Notes: generated by a model not told the origin, from the letters alone. DNA of 7,282 nt from Pseudomonadota bacterium (GCA_023460715.1 JAEWPH010000053.1:1-7282); one strand, 5' to 3'; positions 1 through 4,611 are shown, counted from the stretch's first letter. Made by a program: numbers and translations.

Positions 1-8
1 GGACAGGC

Positions 9-59
9 GGGGCGGGGGGGTGGGGGGGGTGGGGCGGGGCATGGGGTGGACGGCAGGGG
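9..59 (+). repeat. G-run cluster, G-quadruplex-forming motif
   Basis: Seven runs of four or more guanines lie at 9-12, 14-20, 22-29, 31-34, 36-39, 43-46 and 56-59. The first five are separated by single bases. This satisfies the usual G-quadruplex pattern several times over with one-base loops. It sits downstream of the sugar-binding protein gene; the leftward transcript would carry the C-rich complement, so the G-rich strand is the other one. A role in transcription ending or pausing is inference; it may simply be a low-complexity spacer. No gene is visible at 1-196. Confidence 0.7.
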
Positions 60-123
60 TTACTTGATCGTCGGGCGGTGAAGGCAGCGCCGCAGCGCGG
101 TGGCCTGCACGCCCCGTGCCGCG

Positions 124-144
124 TGCCGCACGGGGTGTGCGGCA
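124..144 (-). terminator. Hairpin downstream of the sugar-binding protein gene, possible terminator
   Basis: An 8-bp perfect stem (TGCCGCAC, 124-131, with GTGCGGCA, 137-144) encloses a 5-base loop. It begins about 53 bases past the stop codon of the leftward gene. No T-rich tract follows on the minus strand, so it is not a classical intrinsic terminator. It could instead protect the 3' end of the binding-protein mRNA, as hairpins between sugar-transporter genes often do. The gene that would follow in such an operon is outside the window. Confidence 0.4.
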
Positions 145-196
145 GCAGACGACGGCGCGCCGGCCGGGCGCTGCGTGCGCCGCTGGGGCGGGATGC

Positions 197-1150
197 TTAC
201 TTGCTGTCCTTGGTGACCAGCACCACGTCGGTCTTCACCAGGGCGGGCAGCTGGGCCTGGGGCGTCTTGGCGGCCAGGGCCTTCTGGGCGAGCTCGATGC
301 CGAACACGGCCTGCTTGGCGGCGTACTGGTCGGCCGTGGCGAGCACGCGGCCGTCGGCCAGCATGGGCTTGAGGGCACGGATGTTGTCATAGCCCACCAC
401 CTGCACCTTGCCGGTCTTGCCCGCGGCCTTGACGGCGGCCACCACGCCCAGCGCCATGCTGTCGTTGCCGGCCAGCAGGGCCTTCAGGTCGGGGTGTTCG
501 CGCAGCATGCCGGCGGCAATCGTGTTGCCCTTCTCGATCTCCCACTGGCCGGACTGCACGCTCACCACGTTGATGCCGGCGGCCTTCATGGCGTCCTGGT
601 AGCCCAGCGTGCGCTGCTGCGCATTGAAGGTGGTGGACACGCCTTCCACGATGCCGACCTTGTCGCCGGCCTTGAGCTGCTTGGCCAGGTAGTCGCCCAC
701 CAGCTTGGCGCCGGCGCGGTTGTCCGGGCCCACGAAGGGCACGTTGATGTTCTTTTCCTTGAGCGCGTCGGCATCGAGCTGGTTGTCGATGTTCACCACG
801 ATCACGCCCTTGTCGATGGCGGCCTTGACGGCGGGCACCAGGGCCTTGGAGTCGGCCGGGGCCAGCACGATGGCGCTGGCCTTCTGGGCCACGGCCTGCT
901 CGACCATCTTGATCTGCGCGGCGGTGTCGGTCTCGTTCTTGATGCCGTTGGCGATCAGCGTGTATTCGCCCGCATGCTCCTTCTGGTGCGCCTTGGCGCC
1001 GTCTTCCATCGTGCGGAAGAACTCGTTGGCCAGCGATTTCATCACCAGCGCGATCTTGGGCTTGTCCTGCGCCCACACGGGGGTGGCCAGAACGCTGCCC
1101 ATGACAGCAAGGGCGGCGGCGGTCTGAATTGAGCGGCGGGTGAACTGCAT
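197..1150 (-). CDS. Periplasmic sugar-binding protein of an ABC transporter (RbsB-like)
   Basis: This 317-aa protein would capture a sugar or sugar alcohol in the periplasm and deliver it to an ABC importer. Residues 1-27 form a signal peptide with a cationic start (MQFTRRS), a hydrophobic core and a VWA cleavage site before QD. The rest reads as a type I periplasmic-binding fold of the ribose/xylose class (Peripla_BP_4): KIALVMKSLANEFF at 32-45, VAQKASAIVLAPAD at 87-100, VGPDNRAGAKLVGDYL at 140-155, GNDSMALG at 228-235 and VVGYDN at 251-256. The length is normal for the family. The start at 1150 is chosen because AGGAGA lies five bases upstream and the signal peptide begins there; the open frame extends to 1351 but that part runs through the promoter and operator and is not protein-like. 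No transporter ATPase or permease is in the window, so the substrate is unknown. Confidence 0.93.
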   Translation of the reverse strand: MQFTRRSIQTAAALAVMGSVLATPVWAQDKPKIALVMKSLANEFFRTMEDGAKAHQKEHAGEYTLIANGIKNETDTAAQIKMVEQAVAQKASAIVLAPADSKALVPAVKAAIDKGVIVVNIDNQLDADALKEKNINVPFVGPDNRAGAKLVGDYLAKQLKAGDKVGIVEGVSTTFNAQQRTLGYQDAMKAAGINVVSVQSGQWEIEKGNTIAAGMLREHPDLKALLAGNDSMALGVVAAVKAAGKTGKVQVVGYDNIRALKPMLADGRVLATADQYAAKQAVFGIELAQKALAAKTPQAQLPALVKTDVVLVTKDSK

Positions 1151-1155
1151 GGTTG

Positions 1156-1161
1156 TCTCCT
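1156..1161 (-). promoter_or_regulatory. Shine-Dalgarno site of the sugar-binding protein gene
   Basis: AGGAGA on the minus strand, five bases before the ATG at 1150. It decides the start against an in-frame ATG 67 codons upstream. Confidence 0.85.
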
Positions 1162-1222
1162 GTGCGGCGTGTAGAAGAAAAACGAACGCGCGTGGAGGTA
1201 TCCGAGCGGTCCGAGGCTGCGG

Positions 1223-1250
1223 ATGATAGCGATGTAAAACGTTTGCGCAA
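1223..1250 (-). promoter_or_regulatory. Candidate sigma-70 promoter of the sugar-binding protein gene
   Basis: On the minus strand TATCAT (1223-1228) matches the -10 consensus at five of six positions. A weak -35 (TTGCGC, 1245-1250) lies 16 bases upstream. The -35 is buried inside the palindromic operators, as expected where a LacI-type repressor blocks RNA polymerase. The start point would leave a leader of roughly 65-70 bases before the ATG. The -35 is poor, so the exact placement is uncertain. Confidence 0.5.
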
Positions 1251-1261
1251 ACGTTTGCGCA
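1237..1261 (-). promoter_or_regulatory. Overlapping LacI/GalR-family operators (tandem 12-bp repeat)
   Basis: The 12-mer AAACGTTTGCGC occurs twice in direct tandem (1237-1248 and 1249-1260). This creates two overlapping perfect palindromes: a 20-bp one at 1237-1256 centred on GC, and TGCGCAAACGTTTGCGCA at 1244-1261 centred on the CG of AACGTT. A central CG flanked by AAA/TTT and GC is the hallmark of LacI/GalR-family sites such as those of PurR and RbsR. The site lies about 90 bases upstream of the sugar-binding protein and overlaps its likely -35. The regulator is presumably a LacI-type protein encoded outside the window. Confidence 0.8.
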
Positions 1262-1605
1262 TGGTGGTGACCCGCAATGACGGCAAGTGGCCTTGCCCGC
1301 CCGATCGCTGCGATGCCGCATCGGTAACCGGGTCACACAGTGGCAACCCATGGGGTGGGGCGGTGGATGGCGTCGCCGGCTGTAACCGAATCACGGCACG
1401 ATGGCCGTCCGCCCGGGTCGGGAATGCGCCACCGCCCGGCGGGGCAGCCGGTCGCCTTCACCGCGCTCTGCTACAACGCGGGGAATTGCTTTACCGCAGT
1501 CCTGTGGCTCGGGCGTACTTCCTGCATGGCGGGCGTCGTCCCCGTCGCCGGGCCGCTTTGAGTTCCCTGGCACAGATCGCCATCGGCCCCTTCCTTTTCC
1601 ATCCC
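1262..1605. other. Gene-free divergent intergenic region
   Basis: About 340 bases separate the operator from the first likely codon of the diguanylate cyclase. The cyclase frame is open throughout, but its translation here (rich in Arg, Gly and Pro, with no helix pattern) does not look like protein. No convincing -10/-35 pair was found for the rightward gene. The only regularity noted is an imperfect 13-bp direct repeat, GTAACCGGGTCAC at 1324-1336 and GTAACCGAATCAC at 1382-1394 (11 of 13 identical). Confidence 0.5.
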
Positions 1606-2820
1606 ATGGTTGCATCCATTCTTGTCGGCATGCTGTGCGCACATCTGCTGTGCTTTTCGCTGATGTTCTTTCTCATCAGCAGGCGTCTGCAGGGCAAGAA
1701 GGTGGGCATGGAGTGCTTTGCCGTCGGCAACCTGCTGCTGGGCTGCGCCTATGTGCTGCAACTGGCCGAAGGGCGGCCCGCCTTCAGCGCCATGAGCGTG
1801 GTGAATCACACCCTGACCCTGGCCTCTCCCATGGCGTACGCGATCGGCGCCATGCGTTTCTTCGGCCGGCCGACGGCGCTCTGGCAGCCCCTCGTCGCCT
1901 TCGCCGTGGCCTACGGCACCCTGCAGGTGCTGGTGCAGTGGGGGCTGGGTTCGCTGGCGCGGTACGCCCTGCTGTCCGGTACGTCCGCGCTGCTGTTTCT
2001 GGCCATGGTCTGCATCGTGGTCTATGGCGTGCGCACGTTTGCCAAGGACCTGCAGGGCGAGATGGTCTTCTTCGCGCTGCTGATCGGTGGCATCTGCGTG
2101 CTCAATGCCATCAAGTTCGTCAAGCTGCTGAGCGGCGGCCTGGATGCGCTGCAGATGGACGCCACTTTTCAGATGGTGTTCTACGTCTACATGTCCTTGC
2201 TGGCCACCGTGCTGCCGCCCTCCATGGTCTGGCTCCTGCTGCGCCGCCTGACCGAAGAGCTGCGCCACATGGCCGCGCGCGATCCCATGACCCAGCTGCT
2301 GAACCGCCGCGGGCTGGCCGATGCGCTGCAACTGCACTTCAGCAGCAGCCGCCCCTCGGCCACGGCCTATCTACTGATCGCCGATGTGGACCATTTCAAG
2401 CGCATCAACGACAACCACGGCCACCACACGGGCGACGCCGTGCTGTGCCACGTGGCGCAGGTGTTGCGCGACACCATGCGCCGGGGCGATCCGATCAGCC
2501 GCATTGGCGGGGAAGAGTTTGTCGCCGTCTGCCTGGACACCGACGAGCAGGGTGTCATGCAGCTGGCGGAGCGTCTGCGCGCGGCGGTCGAAACCCAACC
2601 GCTCTGGGTCCCGGGTTTGAACGCACCGCTGCACTGCACGATCACCATCGGGATTTCACACGGCTTTGCCCGTCCCCATGCGATGGAGGACGCCATGCGG
2701 CAGGCCGACACGGCGCTGTACCGGGGCAAGGCGGGTGGGCGCAACCGGGTTGAATGGGCGCAGGCTGCGGCCGGAGTGCCTGCGGCAGGGCACGGTGTGC
2801 CAATGGCAACGCCAAGCTAG
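1606..2820 (+). CDS. Membrane-bound diguanylate cyclase (7 TM + GGDEF)
   Basis: This 404-aa inner-membrane protein should make cyclic di-GMP from two GTP. The N-terminal ~210 residues contain about seven hydrophobic helices (first VASILVGMLCAHLLCFSLMF, last YMSLLATVLPPSMVWLLL), probably a sensor. A GGDEF domain follows: DPMTQLLNRRG from D226, metal-binding D260 in DVDHFKRINDNHGHHTGD, and active-site GGEEF at 301-305. RRGD at 292-295, five residues before GGEEF, is a canonical RxxD inhibitory site, so product inhibition is expected. There is no EAL domain. The ATG at 1606 is chosen because the first helix starts there, but it has no clear ribosome site; ATG 1630 or a TTG at 1558 are alternatives. 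The TAG stop lies inside the terminal attC core. The signal sensed is unknown. Confidence 0.92.
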   Translation: MVASILVGMLCAHLLCFSLMFFLISRRLQGKKVGMECFAVGNLLLGCAYVLQLAEGRPAFSAMSVVNHTLTLASPMAYAIGAMRFFGRPTALWQPLVAFAVAYGTLQVLVQWGLGSLARYALLSGTSALLFLAMVCIVVYGVRTFAKDLQGEMVFFALLIGGICVLNAIKFVKLLSGGLDALQMDATFQMVFYVYMSLLATVLPPSMVWLLLRRLTEELRHMAARDPMTQLLNRRGLADALQLHFSSSRPSATAYLLIADVDHFKRINDNHGHHTGDAVLCHVAQVLRDTMRRGDPISRIGGEEFVAVCLDTDEQGVMQLAERLRAAVETQPLWVPGLNAPLHCTITIGISHGFARPHAMEDAMRQADTALYRGKAGGRNRVEWAQAAAGVPAAGHGVPMATPS

Positions 2821-2884
2821 CGTGGAGGGTAGCGAACGGGCTCGGCAGACGCCGGAGCCGGTTCGCTGCCGCGCATGGTTAGGC
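2815..2884 (-). repeat. Terminal attC site with damaged R' core
   Basis: On the minus strand R'' is GCCTAAC (2884-2878), followed by a stretch closely matching the attC at 3603-3659. Arms AGCGAAC (2862-2868) and GTTCGCT (2832-2838 region) pair; the stem continues inward through GGCTC/GAGCC and GGC/GCC with single mismatches or bulges. Nine bases past the L' arm the expected R' position holds GCTAGCT (2821-2815) instead of GTTRRRY, so the cutting core is GCT rather than GTT. The last repeat of an array takes its final bases from the flanking DNA, so a poor core here is expected. It overlaps the end of the diguanylate cyclase gene. Confidence 0.6.
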
Positions 2885-3148
2885 CCACGACGCCACCCAG
2901 CACAGTGCGAATCCCAAAAGCACATAAAACAACACCCCGGCTATCAGCAGACCATTTGCGGTGATGACGCGCTGCCCCTCTCGTTTGAACGACAGCGCGC
3001 CTGCCGGGCCATAGATGCTGGCTTCCTTGCTGTTCAGTCGTTCCCCTCGCCAGCGCCCCCAACTGACGGCAGTAACGACGAACTTGCCTGTGACGATGAG
3101 CAACAGCTCGATGAGAGCCCATAGCAGTGCCGCGACAGCTTCTCCCAT
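2879..3148 (-). CDS. Cassette IV: small two-helix membrane protein, unknown function
   Basis: An 89-aa product not assignable to a named function. It has two membrane helices, about residues 4-30 (VAALLWALIELLLIVTG...) and 65-86 (NGLLIAGVLFYVLLGFALCW), around a polar loop with GRWRGERL and IYGPAGALSFKREGQRVITANG, which looks like a conserved, folded segment. The ATG at 3148 is only about ten bases after the cassette boundary. The AGGG of the upstream R' core sits four bases before it and may serve as the ribosome site. The TAA stop is formed by the R'' core GCCTAAC of its own attC. Expression would depend on transcription entering from the right. The compact cassette fit makes it likely to be a real gene. 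Confidence 0.75.
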   Translation of the reverse strand: MGEAVAALLWALIELLLIVTGKFVVTAVSWGRWRGERLNSKEASIYGPAGALSFKREGQRVITANGLLIAGVLFYVLLGFALCWVASWA

Positions 3149-3152
3149 ACAG

Positions 3153-3209
3153 CCCTAACGTCTGATTTCAGCGGACGGCGAAGCCGCCCGGTGGAAAGAG
3201 CGGTTAGCG
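3153..3209 (-). repeat. attC site of cassette III (57 bp)
   Basis: Minus-strand order: R'' CGCTAAC (3209-3203), L'' CACCGGGCGGC, loop TTC, L' GCCGTCCGCTG, R' GTTAGGG (3159-3153). R'' and R' pair at six of seven positions and the L arms at nine of eleven, giving the imperfect hairpin recognised by integron integrases. The TAA stop of the 125-aa ORF lies inside R''. R' is shared with the start of cassette IV. The length matches the shortest common attC class. Confidence 0.85.
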
Positions 3210-3581
3210 CGCAACTGCACGGGCGGACCTTCGAGAGGGAATGTCACTGCGCCATTGGATTGCAGCGGCAATCGCCAATCCCACGGCCAACGCTGCCAAT
3301 GAGTACGCAAAGCCTTTTGAACCCACGCTTTCATGGAGAACCGCGCGCACTGACGCCCAACGACCGGTAAATGGTGGGTGACCAGGGTTAAACCATTCAG
3401 CCATGCCAAGCGCCGCTGAGATAAAAGAGAAGCCCGCGTAGACGGGCCATTTCGAAATTTTCGATGGAGGCCCACCGTTTTTCATTTCTTCGCGAGACGG
3501 AAGCGCGGTAAGGCGACGGCGATCCCAAATGATGAATATCAACAGGCTCAAGAGCAAGGCGAAAAAGATTGCGACGGCCAT
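3204..3581 (-). CDS. Cassette III: three-helix membrane protein, unknown function
   Basis: A 125-aa protein I cannot assign to a family. Three hydrophobic segments are clear: residues 2-19 (AVAIFFALLLSLLIFIIW), 45-62 (WPVYAGFSFISAALGMAE) and 91-109 (FAYSLAALAVGLAIAAAIQ). A basic stretch, WDRRRL, follows helix 1 (W19-L24) and should face the cytoplasm. The C-terminal tail SRRSARAVAR is basic. The start at 3581 lies 27 bases after the cassette boundary without a strong Shine-Dalgarno. The stop TAA is inside the R'' core. Codon use is less GC-biased than in fadD or the cyclase. The tight fit between two attC sites is the main evidence that it is a gene. Confidence 0.72.
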   Translation of the reverse strand: MAVAIFFALLLSLLIFIIWDRRRLTALPSREEMKNGGPPSKISKWPVYAGFSFISAALGMAEWFNPGHPPFTGRWASVRAVLHESVGSKGFAYSLAALAVGLAIAAAIQWRSDIPSRRSARAVAR

Positions 3582-3602
3582 GTGACCAAAGGCTGATTTG
3601 CG

Positions 3603-3659
3603 CGCTAACGATCTAGCTCAGCGAGCGGCACAGCCGTCCGCTGGAGCGCAGAGTTAGGG
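3603..3659 (-). repeat. attC site of cassette II (57 bp)
   Basis: Minus-strand order: R'' CCCTAAC (3659-3653), L'' CAGCGGACGGC, loop TGT, L' GCCGCTCGCTG, R' GTTAGCG (3609-3603). The L arms pair at nine of eleven positions with a two-base internal mismatch. The preceding ORF does not stop at R'' but is translated through the whole site to a TAG in R'. R' doubles as the left end of cassette III. Confidence 0.88.
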
Positions 3660-4093
3660 CCGAATTGACGCCAGTAATCCAATGCAATCTCATAAACTGT
3701 CTTGGTGCGAACGTTTAGTTGAGACACTCGAATTGAGTTCTTTGGAAGTTTGTGCGGATCTTCTCCTTGCAAAAAGAAGCCAACAAAAGGGTCGCCGGGC
3801 CCAATAGTCAGGAGTTCGATTTTTCGGATTTGAGGCCAAGGCAAGGGCTTATCGCTCTCCCAGGATTTGAACCAAATCCCCGTAGAGTCAAGAGTTAAAA
3901 CAGGACGCTTATTCCAAACTCCACGAAAAGCAAAAGTACCGAGCGAAACCAGTACAAGAAGCGGAAGAAATGAAACCCAACTAGAGCCTTGCATAAACCG
4001 GATCAGCCCGAGCGCGGCCAAGGCAACGATGCAACCGCCAAAGATGAGCTTCTGCAACAGGGATCCGTCCGCCAGTCGAAATGAATGAGCCAC
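3605..4093 (-). CDS. Cassette II: two-helix membrane protein with a PH-like cytoplasmic domain (STM3941-like architecture)
   Basis: With a GTG start at 4093 the product is 162 aa. Two helices, about 13-32 (LQKLIFGGCIVALAALGLIR) and 38-57, precede a soluble part with RPVLTLDSTGIWF at 63-75 and PLPWPQIRKIELL at 83-95. The pattern of a proline-leucine strand, a D..GI turn and PW..I is typical of small bacterial PH-like membrane proteins such as the STM3941 group; that resemblance is from memory and function is unknown. The frame is open up to 4132, but that ATG lies in the upstream attC, outside the cassette, so 4093 is preferred; its ribosome site is weak. The last 17 residues (PNSALQRTAVPLAELDR) are encoded by the attC itself, because no stop is in frame at R''. 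Confidence 0.75.
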   Translation of the reverse strand: MAHSFRLADGSLLQKLIFGGCIVALAALGLIRFMQGSSWVSFLPLLVLVSLGTFAFRGVWNKRPVLTLDSTGIWFKSWESDKPLPWPQIRKIELLTIGPGDPFVGFFLQGEDPHKLPKNSIRVSQLNVRTKTVYEIALDYWRQFGPNSALQRTAVPLAELDR

Positions 4094-4105
4094 TTTGTCG
4101 ACCGA

Positions 4106-4165
4106 GCCTAACGGCCAAGGTAAGCCGCCCACCGAAGGCGGGTCGGCTTGAGCGCAGAGTTAGAC
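4106..4165 (-). repeat. attC site of cassette I (60 bp)
   Basis: The best site in the array. Minus-strand order: R'' GTCTAAC (4165-4159) and R' GTTAGGC (4112-4106) both fit RYYYAAC and GTTRRRY exactly. L'' AAGCCGACCCGCC pairs with L' GGTGGGCGGCTT, with one unpaired A in L''. An extra base on the L'' side is the recognised orientation mark of attC sites and agrees with genes reading leftward. Confidence 0.92.
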
Positions 4166-4386
4166 GGCGCAGAAGAAAGAAATGCCGAGCAAAAGCCCGG
4201 TGCTGCGAAAAACATAGCTGCTTGCGCAGGTGGAATAAGCGCTGCGGTCCAAAAAAGCTGAATCTTGCGCAGCGCATGAAGACGAAGGCCGACACAGCGC
4301 CATAACCCCGAAGGAGAGACCTTGGAGAAAGGCGAAATGCTGGAATTAATGGGGCCCTGCATAAAGCGGATATTCGTAAGGGCTAA
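4108..4386 (-). pseudogene. Cassette I: decayed, 5'-truncated membrane-protein gene
   Basis: The frame is open from the cassette cut at 4386; the first ATG is at 4362 and gives 84 aa ending at a TAG in the attC R' core. From the cut it reads LALTNIRFMQGP, resembling AALGLIRFMQGS of cassette II; at DNA level ATCCG, TTTATGCA and GGC are shared in register. Beyond this, membrane-like strings alternate between frames: SFGVMALC in one, then AFVFMRCARFSFFG in the next. This suggests frameshift decay of a related gene that has lost its first helix. The last 18 residues (SNSALKPTRLRWAAYLGR) are attC-encoded. It may be non-functional, or a short unrelated peptide; homology rests on a short match. Confidence 0.5.
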
Positions 4387-4387
4387 C
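4381..4387 (-). repeat. First cassette core site (R'-type, GTTAGCC)
   Basis: GTTAGCC on the minus strand fits GTTRRRY except for one purine and marks the right-hand end of cassette I. The attI or attC half that should precede it is not recognisable with confidence; see the long dyad at 4398-4492. A perfect CTAAATTTAG palindrome (4387-4396) abuts it. Confidence 0.55.
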
Positions 4388-4397
4388 TAAATTTAGA

Positions 4398-4492
4398 TGG
4401 CGGCATGCTATCGTTGCGATGAGGGCTAAGTCAAACACATATCTCAACATCATCGAAGAAGCGGCGTGTCATCAAGATGATTGATGCCGCCA
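4398..4492. repeat. Nested inverted repeats in the spacer, possible degenerate long attC
   Basis: TGGCGGCAT (4398-4406) and ATGCCGCCA (4484-4492) form a perfect 9-bp inverted repeat 77 bases apart. A smaller dyad, GCGGC (4461-4465) with GCCGC (4486-4490) plus ATCA/TGAT inside, is nested in it. On the minus strand the left arm is followed by a 10-base spacer and then GTTAGCC, the L'-spacer-R' geometry of the other attC sites. A matching R'' is not visible: the best candidate, TCGCAAG at 4504-4498, is poor. The total of about 124 bp would be within known attC lengths. Confidence 0.35.
4405..4434 (-). promoter_or_regulatory. Candidate promoter reading into the cassette array
   Basis: On the minus strand TTGACT (4429-4434, five of six to the -35 consensus) and TAGCAT (4405-4410, four of six to the -10) are 18 bases apart. 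Transcription would begin close to the first core site at 4387 and run through all four cassettes, which have no evident promoters of their own. This is the position of a cassette promoter in an integron platform, but here without an integrase gene. Read-through from fadD is an alternative source of transcripts. Confidence 0.4.
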
Positions 4493-4543
4493 AAGATCTT
4501 GCGAATCAATCACAGACGGGGTTGGCAACTGGCAGGCAGTTCT

Positions 4544-4570
4544 ATGGGACTTTTCAATGGCATGTCCCAT
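4544..4570 (-). terminator. Inverted repeat downstream of fadD, weak terminator candidate
   Basis: ATGGGAC (4544-4550) and GTCCCAT (4564-4570) form a perfect 7-bp stem around 13 bases, starting about 41 bases beyond the fadD stop. On the minus strand no T-run follows, so intrinsic termination is doubtful. No gene is visible in the rest of 4388-4611, which is less GC-rich than fadD. Confidence 0.3.
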
Positions 4571-4611
4571 CGCTGCGAAGACCCTTCCGGGGAAGCTTTC
4601 CGCCAGTCCGC

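Larger units (their letters stand above)
2815..4387 (-). mobile_element. Integron gene-cassette array without an integrase (CALIN-type)
   Basis: Four consecutive minus-strand units each consist of a short ORF followed by an attC-like site. Core bases R''/R' are CCCTAAC/GTTAGCG, CGCTAAC/GTTAGGG and GTCTAAC/GTTAGGC, with paired L''/L' arms between them. Counting from G|TT cut to cut, the cassettes span 4386-4112 (275 bp), 4111-3609 (503 bp), 3608-3159 (450 bp) and 3158-2821 (338 bp). ORFs start within a few tens of bases of each cut and end inside or against the attC, which is typical of cassettes. GC is visibly lower than in the flanking genes. No tyrosine-recombinase integrase is in the window; fadD occupies the side where one would be expected, so an integrase elsewhere in the genome would be needed for mobility. 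Confidence 0.88.

Noticed and set aside
60..196. Minus-strand reading frame ending in a TAA at 60-62
   Set aside because: The translation (for example AARGVQATALRRCLHRPTIK) resembles no family, has no start with a ribosome site and overlaps the hairpin; treated as non-coding.
116..1132. Long open frame (338 codons) on the + strand
   Set aside because: It lies opposite the sugar-binding protein; its His/Gly/Leu-rich translation is the typical antisense shadow of a GC-rich gene.
1153..1605. N-terminal extension of the diguanylate cyclase by 151 codons
   Set aside because: The added stretch crosses the leftward promoter and operators, has no ribosome site and has non-protein-like composition; the first membrane helix begins at 1606.
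2832..2868. Simple intrinsic terminator of the diguanylate cyclase gene
   Set aside because: The hairpin lies 12 bases past the stop but has no T-run on either strand, and it aligns with the L''/L' arms of the other attC sites; it may still help end transcripts.
4094..4132. ATG start for cassette II at 4132
   Set aside because: It lies inside the upstream attC, so it would be lost on cassette excision; the GTG at 4093 is the first start within the cassette.
4081..4305. + strand ORF of 74 codons across an attC
   Set aside because: Opposite to the array direction, very Arg/Lys-rich, and reads the attC palindrome; no ribosome site or family resemblance.
2815..4387. CRISPR array or insertion-sequence ends
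   Set aside because: The repeats are imperfect inverted structures of 57-70 bp spaced by 340-500 bp with ORFs between them, and there is no transposase, terminal inverted repeat or target duplication.
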